Origin: Varanus komodoensis
Taxonomy: Eukaryota; Chordata; Lepidosauria; Squamata; Varanidae
Direction of reading: 5' to 3'
Assembly: GCF_004798865.1 (NCBI RefSeq)
Contig: NW_025335761.1
Coordinates: 23,871,687-23,935,686, forward strand
DNA length: 64,000 bases
In this document: piece by piece, positions 57,601 to 64,000 of the stretch
How positions within the stretch are numbered: the stretch's first letter is position 1
Layout of the letters: each line of letters opens with the position of its first letter
The notes under the pieces: generated by a model
What the model was told of the DNA's origin: nothing
The model's input: the letters and a program-made list of their open reading frames with translations, nothing else
The model's database searches: none
Made by a program: the position numbers and the translations under genes

Positions 57601-59319
57601 ATACAAAAATACATTATTCTGTTCAGCTGTGTCCGACTATAAGTCATCCTATGGGCCAAATATCACAACACTTCTCAATACCTCTTTCAGCTGAGCTATG
57701 CTCTGGCCTGCATCTTCTTTGATGGAGTCTAACTACCTCACTCTGTGGTGACCTGGTTTTCTCTTGCTGCTGAGCATTCCAAGCATTATATCCTTTTTCC
57801 AATAAGCTTGATCTCATGATGTGGCCAAAATAAATGAGTCTCAGTTTTGTTATCTTGCTGATCAGGGATGCATCTGGTTTATTATGCTCTAGCACCTGCT
57901 ATCCCTAAGATCAGTCTCTTTGCTATGTTAGTAATGAGAGGCAGTATGCCTGCATACACTATTGTACTTGATTTGTCATCATGTAAATAGAGTGCAGAAC
58001 TAGATGGACCACTGCTCTGACCCAGCATTACAGTACTAAAACTACAAGCAATAACTTTGTAGATTTGTATAGGTAGTATGATATTGGCAGTTTTATTTTC
58101 AATTCCCCAATAATTCATAACACAGTTTGCTTTTTTCACATCAGCCATATGCTAGATGGACATTTTCATTCAGCTGTCCACCACAACTTCAAGACCTTCA
58201 GTATAAGCCTGCTAAATAGGCTACATGTTATAGTAGTAGCTGCCTGAATCCGTACTGTTATAGAGAGACAAGCTATGGCCCCTAGACAGTAGAAACATAG
58301 AAACAGAGCGAGTCAGAAGGGGTCTTCCGGGTCATCTAGTCTGACCCCTGACTCCACCAGCTCCGCTCATGACATGCCAACCATGTGCATGTCCAGCCTA
58401 TCTTTGAACACCCTCACCCATGGGGCCTCAACCACCTCTTGTGGAAGCCCAAGTAGGGGCCTGTAGGTATTTTGGATTCTCTTATGCAAAACTTGGAAAT
58501 AGCCACTTCAAGGTTGGAAATGTCCAACCTGCTGCCACCTACCTCACAGTGCCAACTGATCTGAGGGCAGGTTCTTCGAGGCAGGGAAAGAGATGAGAAA
58601 GACCAGGATAGGTGCTATTCTGGAGGCTCTCTAGTCTTTTCCCTTCCTGCTCTGAAACACCCCAAGTAGGTGGACAAAAAATGTGGAGGAGGGCGAGCCA
58701 AAGATTACCTCTACTGTTCCATTCGCTGTGCACAGAATGTATAGGAATGGGGCAGAACTTTTGCTGCCTAGTGCTTGTTTGCCTAAGATAATGCCTACAA
58801 CTTCCAGCATGCTGCAATCCGTATGGCTGGGTCACGTTGGGAGTTGTAGGAGGAACGCTTTCTCAGACCAGAACTTGGCTTTTGTTTTCAGTCTCCTCGC
58901 AAAAGCGGGGAGGGAACACCCATAGGGATCCCGCTGAATTTCCAGGTAGCCTCTTCGCGAACAGAACACCTGCGAAGGATACTGGTTGAAGGCGAAGCTA
59001 CAGCACTTCGAAAAGCCCCGAATTTAGCTGAGCCAGTTCGGAGGCCGAATTGCCCCTGACCTACTTGCCTGTGCACTCAAGCGTTACCAGATTAACCGAT
59101 CGTGGGGCTCTTCACGCACGGCCTGCCTGCCCGTGCTTTCCCAGCAGCGCCGCGGCGCGCTTTCTGCTCCCGACTCACCCCTCTGTTCCCAGCCGGTGCC
59201 GATCGCGACGGCTTCCCTTTCACCGGCCGGTTCTTTATTTTGATCCCGTAGGCGGCTCGGAGCTGCTGCTGTACCGCCAGCTGCTCCAGCTTCCTTGCAC
59301 GGCTCTCCACCGCTTCCAT
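43401..59319 (-). CDS. ARHGAP11A: ARHGAP11A, Rho GTPase-activating protein 11A (whole CDS, 12 coding exons)
   Basis: ARHGAP11A stimulates GTP hydrolysis by RhoA and is expressed in dividing cells, where it acts in cytokinesis, cell shape and the nucleus. Twelve exons with matching phases give about 975 residues (human about 1023). The N-terminus has [15 protein letters not shown], like human LQHLRAFYGIKVK. The RhoGAP domain spans roughly residues 48-241, with the arginine finger R91 in GLFRKSG and the conserved N206 in [11 protein letters not shown]. The rest is a basic, low-complexity tail with conserved islands: [40 protein letters not shown]-like [38 protein letters not shown], and the terminal [11 protein letters not shown]...VKPLDL. 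It shows no internal stops and looks functional. The first in-frame ATG with good context was chosen as start; an upstream in-frame GTG was not used. Confidence 0.96.
44846..46258 (-). other. ARHGAP11A: ARHGAP11A intron before the terminal exon
   Basis: AT-rich intron. Only short chance ORFs and no repeat that I can name. Confidence 0.6.
46259..46385 (-). CDS. ARHGAP11A: ARHGAP11A coding exon 11 (residues 453-494)
   Basis: It encodes [20 protein letters not shown] then [20 protein letters not shown], like human NRYESVGWRLANQQ. The donor GTGAGT is clear. The 5' edge is not: an AG at 46387-46386 gives the listed start, while another AG at 46402-46401 would add five residues (FLSEK) in the same frame. 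Both acceptors have weak pyrimidine tracts. The shorter form was chosen because its length is closer to human. Confidence 0.82.
46386..47231 (-). other. ARHGAP11A: ARHGAP11A intron with GC-richer patch
   Basis: The block 46490-46960 is richer in G+C than its flanks and may be an old repeat related in character to those at 31900-33720 (CTTGCCGCTTGCCACC, CACCTGCTTGCGGC). The 141-codon plus-strand ORF over it has no recognisable content. Confidence 0.4.
47232..47337 (-). CDS. ARHGAP11A: ARHGAP11A coding exon 10 (residues 417-452)
   Basis: It encodes [20 protein letters not shown] then [16 protein letters not shown], almost identical to human [20 protein letters not shown]. Acceptor TTTTCAAG, donor GAG|GTACTG, phase 0. 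Confidence 0.95.
47693..47828 (-). CDS. ARHGAP11A: ARHGAP11A coding exon 9 (residues 372-416)
   Basis: A serine-rich segment followed by [13 protein letters not shown], matching human PRRSKRIAGKKVC. Acceptor CATCTTACAG, donor GTGAGC. Two bases of a split Arg codon are left at the end. Confidence 0.92.
47969..48136 (-). CDS. ARHGAP11A: ARHGAP11A coding exon 8 (residues 316-371)
   Basis: A 168-nt phase 1-1 exon encoding [20 protein letters not shown] and the basic [12 protein letters not shown] stretch (possible nuclear signal), then [17 protein letters not shown]. It matches human SPVILTPNAKRTLPVDSSHG. Acceptor TCTTTACAG, donor GTAGAG. Confidence 0.94.
48630..48965. repeat. MITE-like DNA repeat rich in GTTAACCATG words, with internal tandem duplication
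   Basis: GTTAACCATGAACAACACTG occurs twice in tandem-like order near 48658-48712. Later come CATCATGGGTTAATCAATGA, TTTTAACCATCAATTTG and TTTAACCCTTTGTTTAACTC. The repeated TTAACCA in both orientations suggests a non-autonomous DNA transposon; the family is not assigned. A perfect TGACGTCA palindrome lies inside at 48752-48759. Confidence 0.5.
49785..49935. repeat. MITE-like short repeat (GTAGGATTGCACT family)
   Basis: TGTATTTGGGAGTACGTTTC, ACTGAACTCAGTGTGACTTA, then CTTCTGTATAAACAAATG, TAGGATTGCACTGTTAGGCT and GTGATCCTACATGCAC with a mirrored half ending CTTCTGAGTAAATGCATA. Same family as 27120-27245. Confidence 0.6.
50405..50479 (-). CDS. ARHGAP11A: ARHGAP11A coding exon 7, 75 nt (residues 291-315)
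   Basis: A short phase 1-1 exon encoding [20 protein letters not shown] then QRDRH, matching human [20 protein letters not shown]. Acceptor AATTTCAG, donor GTAGGT. Confidence 0.94.
50480..52052 (-). other. ARHGAP11A: ARHGAP11A intron between exons 6 and 7
   Basis: AT-rich, with one degraded SINE at 51462-51600. No other feature recognised. Confidence 0.6.
51462..51600 (+). repeat. tRNA-derived SINE, degraded
   Basis: TAGTGGTCAGCGTGTTGGAC, ACTCACTGGATGACTTTGGG, CTAGTCCTGGACCTGCAGCTTAAC, then TCCAGGGTTATAGAAAAATAAAG follows the body order of the SINE at 55612-55845. Confidence 0.65.
52053..52199 (-). CDS. ARHGAP11A: ARHGAP11A coding exon 6 (residues 242-290)
   Basis: A 147-nt phase 1-1 exon encoding [20 protein letters not shown] and on to [14 protein letters not shown], matching human RVPDFILEKIPAMLGID and TPGEYKRKRRQSVG. 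Acceptor TTATTTCAG, donor GTGAGT. Confidence 0.95.
52301..52461 (-). CDS. ARHGAP11A: ARHGAP11A coding exon 5 (residues 188-241)
   Basis: It encodes [18 protein letters not shown] and [20 protein letters not shown], the end of the RhoGAP domain, with the conserved N206. Acceptor CTCCCCAG, donor GTAAGG. In human, changed splicing of the matching exon produced the truncated paralogue ARHGAP11B; here the ordinary full-length arrangement is seen. Confidence 0.95.
52462..53925 (-). other. ARHGAP11A: ARHGAP11A intron between exons 4 and 5
   Basis: AT-rich. A small GC-richer ORF at 52918-53127 on the plus strand shows no protein signature. No repeat named. Confidence 0.6.
53926..54179 (-). CDS. ARHGAP11A: ARHGAP11A coding exon 4 (residues 104-187)
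   Basis: A 254-nt exon holding the RhoGAP core [20 protein letters not shown] and the LLLSCLVND helix. Acceptor CTGCTAG, donor CTAAG|GTAAAC. It agrees with human over its full length. Confidence 0.96.
54470..54566 (-). CDS. ARHGAP11A: ARHGAP11A coding exon 3 (residues 71-103, arginine finger)
   Basis: It encodes [20 protein letters not shown] then [14 protein letters not shown]91 in GLFRKSG is the catalytic arginine finger of RhoGAP domains. Acceptor GAATTCAG, donor GTATAT; phase 0 at the end. Confidence 0.95.
54567..55189 (-). other. ARHGAP11A: ARHGAP11A intron between exons 2 and 3
   Basis: It contains a (CTGT)n(CT)n microsatellite at 54614-54657; otherwise nothing recognised. Confidence 0.7.
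54614..54657. repeat. Microsatellite (TCTG)n(TC)n
   Basis: About six CTGT units followed by CT and GT dinucleotides. Confidence 0.95.
55190..55260 (-). CDS. ARHGAP11A: ARHGAP11A coding exon 2 (residues 48-70)
   Basis: A 71-nt exon encoding [20 protein letters not shown] plus SIP, the start of the RhoGAP domain (human [20 protein letters not shown]). Acceptor CCTTAG, donor GTAGGT; it leaves two bases of a split codon. Confidence 0.94.
55612..55845 (+). repeat. tRNA-derived squamate SINE, best-preserved copy
   Basis: ACCAGTATGGTGTAGTGATT (A box), CTGGGTTCTAGTTCTCACTC (B box), then TGGGTGACTTTAGGCCAGTC, CTACCTCACAGGGTTGTTGT, TGTGGGGA, and the end AAGCCACTTTGAATTATTTA with AAAGGTGGAATATAAATC. 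It lies in ARHGAP11A intron 1, antisense to the gene. Confidence 0.9.
56750..57602 (+). repeat. CR1 LINE fragment, endonuclease-RT linker region
   Basis: Plus-strand pieces: [53 protein letters not shown], then a degraded start of the RT domain. This is the order of the CR1 middle region. Several frame breaks; old. In ARHGAP11A intron 1. Confidence 0.75.
57605..57890 (-). repeat. RTE-clade LINE C-terminal fragment, distinct from BovB
   Basis: The minus-strand translation gives [36 protein letters not shown], then ending CDIWPIG. This is the C-terminal YFGHxMR...LEK motif of RTE elements, but the copy is much more diverged than the BovB copies here. Confidence 0.65.
58285..58470. repeat. Interspersed repeat, common sauropsid type, family unassigned
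   Basis: GAAACATAGAAACAGAGCGA, then CTTCCGGGTCATCTAGTCTG, ACCCCTGACTCCACC and CCTCAACCACCTCTTGTGGA. I remember similar units (AACATAGAA...GTCATCTAGTCCAACCCCCTG) as frequent in reptile and bird DNA, but not its family. Confidence 0.5.
59179..59319 (-). CDS. ARHGAP11A: ARHGAP11A coding exon 1 (residues 1-47)
   Basis: The start ATG is in GCGATGG context. The exon encodes [20 protein letters not shown] followed by [10 protein letters not shown], then a basic stretch. It ends AACAGAGGG|GTGAGT in phase 0. It lies in a CpG-rich block. The first 14 or so residues are not alignable to human MWDQRLV. Confidence 0.9.
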
Positions 59320-59545
59320 CGCAGCCGCTGCCCCTTTCACTGCTCGGCCACCATCTTCAGGGATCACTTGATCTCCGCCAGCCGCCGCCTCACATCAACT
59401 CAAACTGAGCGCCTCCCCTTTCCTCCTCTCTGATTGGCTCATTTCCCCGTTCGAAATCTCAGGACCCCTTACGCCTACCAACGGCTGACGTGCAGACGTG
59501 CCCTCGGGAACGCCTGAAATATAATTGGCATTGGCTAAAAACGGA
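59320..59545 (-). promoter_or_regulatory. ARHGAP11A: ARHGAP11A promoter and 5' leader, CpG-rich with CCAAT boxes and CHR-type motif
   Basis: CG-rich sequence spans the first exon and upstream. Minus-strand CCAAT boxes lie at 59437-59433, 59528-59524 and 59534-59530 (the last two overlapping in AGCCAATGCCAAT). A TTCGAA motif lies at 59450-59455. CCAAT boxes bound by NF-Y plus a CHR (TTTGAA or TTCGAA) bound by the DREAM/MuvB complex are the known signature of G2/M genes, which fits ARHGAP11A. No TATA box is seen. Function is inferred from motifs only. Confidence 0.6.
59337..59354 (-). CDS. Five-codon upstream ORF in the ARHGAP11A leader
   Basis: ATG GTG GCC GAG CAG TGA in strong AAGATGG context ends 17 nt before the main ATG, in a different frame. 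Whether it is in the transcript depends on the unmapped start site. If so, it could dampen translation. Confidence 0.4.
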   Translation of the reverse strand: MVAEQ

Positions 59546-59719
59546 GAAAGTGGCGTCACAGTCGGCTTCTCTTTGTAAAGTGGAGCATAAAGGATTGGTT
59601 TTAATCGGATCAGGCGATTGATGTAATCACCTAAAGAGCGTTCGCACCTAAGAAAACACAGAACAAAACATAGATACAGTAAAGGTTAGATGGATCATCC
59701 TTTGGTTTTTGCTTTTTTT

Positions 59720-61083
59720 GTTTAGTTGCAAAGTCGTGTCAGATCCATCTACCCCATGGACAACATTTCCCCAGGCTCCTGTCCTCCACCATCTCCCGGA
59801 GTCCACCCAAGCACACACCTACTGCTCCAGTGACCCCATCCAGCCATCTCAACCTCTGCTGTCTCCTTCCCCTTTTGCTGTCAATCGTTTCCAATATCAA
59901 GGTCTTCTCCAAAGAGTCCTTCCTTCTAATTAGGTGGCCAAAGTATTAGAGCTTCAGCTTCAAATACTTCAGTATCTGTCCTTCTAAAGAGCAATCAGGG
60001 TTGATTGCTTTTAGGATTGACTGATTTGATCTCTTTGCAGTCCAAGGGACTCTTGGAAGTCTTCTCCAACACCACAATTCAAAAGCATCAATTCTTGGTG
60101 GTCAGCCTTCCTTGTGGACCAAATCTCACAACCATATATTACAACTGGGAAAACCATAGCTTTGACTATATGAACTTTTGGCGGCAGAGTGATGTCTCTG
60201 CTCTTTAGTATGCTGTCTAGGTTTGCCATAGCTTTCCTCCCAAGATGCAAGTATCTTTTAATTCCTTGGCTGCAGTCACCATCTGCAGTGAACTTGGGAC
60301 CCAAGAAAATAAAATCTCACTACTTACAATTCTTCCCCATCTATTTACCAGGAAGTAATAGGAAGTGATAGGACTGGATGCCATGATCTTAGCTTTCTTC
60401 ATGTTGAGCTTCAAGCCAACTTTTGCACTCTTTTCTTTCACTTCATCAAGAGTCTCTTTAGTTCCTCTTCACTTTCTGCCATTAGAGTGCATATCTGAGG
60501 TTTTTGATACTTCTCCCGGCAATCTGAATTCCAATTTGTGATTCATCTAGCCTGGCCTTTCTCATGATGTGCTCTGCAGGGGGACAATAGGCAGGGGGAC
60601 AATATACAGCCTTGCCGAGCTCCTTTCCCAATTTTGAACCAATCAGTAGTTCCATGTCCAGTTCTCACTGTTGCTTACTGACCCGCATGTAGGTTTCTCA
60701 AGACAAATTAGATGGTCTGATATTCCCATCTCTTTAAGAACTAGCCACAATTTGTTGTGATCCACACAATCAAAGTCTTTAGCATAGTCAATGAAGCAGA
60801 AATAGATGTTTTTCTGGAACTCCCTAGCTTTCTCTATGATCCAGTGTATGTTGGCAATTTGATCTCTAGTTCCTCTGCCTCTTCGAAATCCTGCCTGCAC
60901 TTCTGATAGTTCTCGGTCCACATACTGCTGGAGCCTAGCTTGTAGGATTTTGAGCCTAACTTTGCTAGCGTGTGAAATGAGTGCAATGGTGCGGTAGTTT
61001 GAACATTCTTTGGCATTGCCCTTCTTTAGGATGGGAATGTAAACGACCTTTTCCAATCCTGTGGCCACTATTGAGTTTTCCAA
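59720..61083 (-). repeat. BovB (RTE) LINE, 5'-truncated
   Basis: The minus-strand translation gives IPILKKGNAKECSNYRTIAL, VQAGFRRGRGTRDQIANIHW, YFCFIDYAKDFDCVDHNKLW, then the DFIFLGS-like, RRLLxxW and YFG parts in broken frames, ending at a GACTTTGCAACTAAAC tail. The 5' end abuts an L2-like element at 61085. Upstream of ARHGAP11A and co-oriented with it. Confidence 0.92.
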
Positions 61084-61084
61084 A

Positions 61085-61577
61085 TTTATTTATTTATTTA
61101 TTTATTAAAACATTTCTATGCCGCCCCATTCACTGAAGCCTCGGGGCGGCTCACAACATTAAGTTAAAATGCAAACATTAAGTTAAAACATTAACATAAC
61201 ATTAAGTTAAAATGTTTGTAAAATACAAACATTAAGTTAAAATACAAAAAATAACAATATAAAATAAGTCATCCTGGCCAGATAAAATCAAATAATATTA
61301 ACAATTAAAATGACGCTTAAATAAAAAGGTCTTCACCTGGCTCCGAAAAACAAATAACGATGGCGCCAGGCGGACCTCTCTGGGGAGCGCATTCCATAGA
61401 TTAGGCGCCACCGCAGAGAAAGCCCTCCTCTGAGTACCCACCCTCCTGATTTCTTTCACGGAGCGTTCCCCGGAGAAGGGCCTCTCCCGCGGATCTCAAG
61501 GGGCGGGCGGGCATATATGGAAGTAAGCACTCCTTCAGGTAACCAGGACCCAAGCCTTTTAGGGCTTTATAGGTCAT
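61085..61577 (-). repeat. L2-like LINE 3' end
   Basis: The plus strand has (ATTT)n, then ATTTCTATGCCGCCCCATTC, GCCTCGGGGCGGCTCACAAC, then AGGCGGACCTCTCTGGGGAG, GCGCATTCCATAGATTAGGC, GCAGAGAAAGCCCTCC and AAGCCTTTTAGGGCTTTATA. It is colinear with the insertion at 37069-37500. Confidence 0.9.
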
Positions 61578-63299
61578 CAGATTAGGTCAGATTAGTGTGA
61601 ATAGAATTGCAGACTAAATTATCTGAAATCAGCATATAGTATTGAAAACCAATGATGCAACTGTGAACCCCACCCCACCATACAAAAAGACAGATCAGCT
61701 TGCAACATAGATAAAAATAGTTAAATTGTAATATCAGTTGTATGGAAATATGATCACTCACATCCACTTGCAATCAAAAATGCTTAGCTTTTACCCCTGT
61801 AGAATTAAGAAATAGCAACTAAAATGGGCAAGTTGGGGGCTTGTATTATTCCAATGTTTCATAATTGGAATTTCATAATTATACAATGTGTGACATGGAG
61901 CAGAAAGTCTGACTGACTTAACTTAGTTGCCGGGGCTTCCAGCTGCGGCTTTAATCAACCCATGCCCTGCTTCATTAGTAGAATTTGAAGGGTGTCCGTC
62001 GTCATCTTCCACCCATAATCCCCTGTGTTTTCCCACAACCCTGTTCATTTTTTATGTTTATTGTAACTGCAGAAAATCTGATTCAAACAAAAAGCAAAAT
62101 AGCTGCAGAGTGCACTAAAAACCCTCTCTTTGGAAAAAATCATATGGGATAACATTTCTTTGTTTATAATACTTGTGTGCTGCTTGTTATAGCAAACTAT
62201 AAATGCAAACCTATAGTCACTAGGGACTTACTAGACAGCACTAGAAAGATTTGAACCCCTAAGACCCTAATAAAATTCGAGGAATCAGGCTAGGCAACAG
62301 CGCAATAAAGGTCTTGTCTGAAAGTTCTTCCACTTGTCCTTAAGGAAATAGTCTAGAACCACCACAAAAGTGGTTTTGTATGTGTCTCCATACACACAGC
62401 CTCTTATGTTAGGACCAAAGCAAAACTGTATTTGTGTATGTGCACGTGTTAACATAATAAGCAGAAGGAAAACCACGCTGTTTTAATTTAAGGCAGCAAT
62501 CCAAAACAGATACTTGGAAGGAATCTTATTGAACACAGTGGGAAAGAGGAAACATGCAGAGAACTGTAGTTTAATGGGGATCATGGTGGTGTAACTGGCT
62601 ATAGGCCGTTATGCACAACGCCTTTATGCAGTGAAATGCAAAAAAACACCAAAACTGTTTCCAGAGTTCCCTTAGTAATTTTAAAGAAGTTAGAGCAAAC
62701 GATCCAGCAATTCCTTCCTATGTTGCCAGTCGAGCCTGCTGTTCTATACTATTCTTACTTCTGTGTATTGCAAAATGGATTATATAACACAAGGGGGCGC
62801 CCTCTTCTGAGATACGGAAATTTCCTTCCTGACCTGCTCATGCAGGCAACTTTGTGTGGGTTATTTAAAATTATATTTACATGCGAAATGGCAGTTTCCT
62901 GCCTTTGGTTTACCTTTTATATTTACTCACTGCAACAGCTTCATAGAGCTCACGTAGGAGCTTTTGTTTCAACATTTTACACACCACTTCTTATCAAGTG
63001 TGTAAAGTGCACGGATGGTTTCAAGGCTTCTTCTGGTCCTCAGTTGTTATTCCTTCTCTTTTATAGAGATAAATGATTAAACAAAGATGAAAGGCTTCAA
63101 TTGAAGGGGATGAGGCTTTCTCAGAGTGCATTTCTTAACCTCTGGCTAGTAGTCGGAGTAGTTAATTTTGTTTTGGTTGAAATATTTTTTTAACCAGATA
63201 AATAGATAATAGATAGCGTGATAAAATACACTCTTTTCTAGTTCCTTTGCCTATAGTAAGCCATTCTATTTCTCCATATTCTAAGAGTAGGCGCTTGAT
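61578..63299. other. Flank upstream of ARHGAP11A, no gene recognised
   Basis: AT-rich. The longest ORF (62636-63076, plus, 146 codons) has no domain or family that I recognise. A CTCF-like motif lies at 62788-62800. Confidence 0.45.
62788..62800 (+). promoter_or_regulatory. CTCF-like motif
   Basis: CACAAGGGGGCGC matches the core of the CTCF consensus (CCACnAGGGGGCGC) at most positions. Motif match only. Confidence 0.3.
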
Positions 63300-63960
63300 C
63301 ACAATGCAGGCTGTGCATCAGGACAGTCAAGCATTGAGGCACGTCCATTTCTCTCTCGACCATCCATAACTTCTCATGATCTGCACAGTCAAAGGCTTTC
63401 TGTAGTCTGAAATTTTTCAGTGTGCTCCAGTAGCCAATGTATATTTGTGATGTGATCTCAAGTCCTTCTTTCTTTTTGGAATTCAGCTTGAATGTTAGGC
63501 TTTTTTCATTCCATATAGAGTCATATTTTTTGTTGCAACACCTTGAGCATCACTTTGCTTGTATGGGAAATCAATGCAATGGTCTTGCATCTTCTTTCTT
63601 GGGGACTGGAATGTATAGTGAACATGTCCAGTCTGTGGTCCATTGTTTTGTTTTCCATGTGTGTTGGCATTATTAAGATTTGTACTGATTTAGGTTCTGC
63701 AGCTTGGACTCATTCTATTGGCATCCTATCTACTCCAAGTGCTTTGTTCCTTCCAAGTGCTTTCAGAGCAGCTTTCACTTTGCTTTCTAATACTGCAGGC
63801 TCTTCCTCATAAGATTCCTCCACAAAGACGCTGTCATCTTTTATCCTATTTTGCAGCTTTATTTTATCCTAGTCTTTCAGCTGTTGTCTTTCAGCATTCC
63901 TAATCTACTTTTGAATTTCCCATGAATTTCTTGGATCTTCTGGAAGAAGTCTTTTCTTTT
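63300..63960 (-). repeat. RTE-clade LINE RT fragment, old
   Basis: In minus-strand frames: QKAFDCADHEKLWMVE, IPYKQSDAQGVATKNMTLYG-like text, KVMLKVLQQK, and SLGVDRMPIE. It has the YSKAFDCVDHEKLW motif area of RTE reverse transcriptase with many breaks. More diverged than BovB here; perhaps the same lineage as 57605-57890. Confidence 0.65.
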
Positions 63961-64000
63961 CTTTTTCTTTTTTTTTTTTTTGTTCTCTTCTGTTTCTTTG

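Noticed and set aside
43401-59319. ARHGAP11B-like truncated paralogue or pseudogene
   Set aside because: The C-terminal exon is complete and open; ARHGAP11B is human-lineage specific.
62636-63076. 146-codon plus-strand ORF upstream of ARHGAP11A
   Set aside because: Cys/Leu/Phe-rich with no family resemblance or supporting splice sites; treated as chance.
1-64000. A new multi-gene or defence-like system
   Set aside because: Only two known host genes and repeat elements are supported; nothing else has coding evidence.

Overview
The window is eukaryotic nuclear DNA from a vertebrate, most likely a squamate reptile (lizard or snake). Intron-split genes, a moderately AT-rich background with two GC-rich promoter islands, a nearly full-length BovB (RTE) LINE with further 3' pieces, many L2-like and CR1 LINE remnants and several tRNA-derived SINEs together fit a squamate. 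The species cannot be named from this sequence alone.

Two complete protein-coding genes lie on the minus strand, and both were reconstructed exon by exon. On the right, ARHGAP11A (CDS 59319 down to 43401, 12 coding exons, about 975 residues) encodes a RhoGAP protein of dividing cells. On the left, SCG5 (neuroendocrine protein 7B2, CDS 30874 down to 9064, 5 coding exons, 212 residues) encodes the secreted chaperone and inhibitor of prohormone convertase 2. Human 15q13.3 has the same order and orientation, ARHGAP11A then SCG5 then GREM1, so GREM1 should lie just beyond position 1.

Layout. 1-8650: non-coding flank downstream of SCG5, with a microsatellite, a SINE and LINE remnants. 8.65-36.1 kb: SCG5, with large introns holding CR1, L2-like, SINE and MITE-like debris. 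A CpG island at about 35.57-36.11 kb is the likely SCG5 promoter and has BovB copies on both sides. 36.25-40.25 kb: near-full-length BovB on the plus strand, split by a younger L2-like insertion. 40.6-42.4 kb: L2-like and SINE remains. 42.4-59.4 kb: ARHGAP11A. 59.3-59.54 kb: its GC-rich promoter with CCAAT boxes and a TTCGAA (CHR-type) motif. 59.7-64 kb: repeat-rich flank with a truncated BovB next to an L2-like element and an older RTE fragment.

The two genes do not form a functional pathway; they are neighbours in an old syntenic block. I found no RNA gene, CRISPR array, intact virus-like element or evident new biological system. The more interesting points are a 54-nt in-frame SCG5 exon carrying the furin site, the cell-cycle-type promoter and tiny uORF of ARHGAP11A, the BovB-flanked SCG5 promoter, and the LINE-in-LINE nesting.
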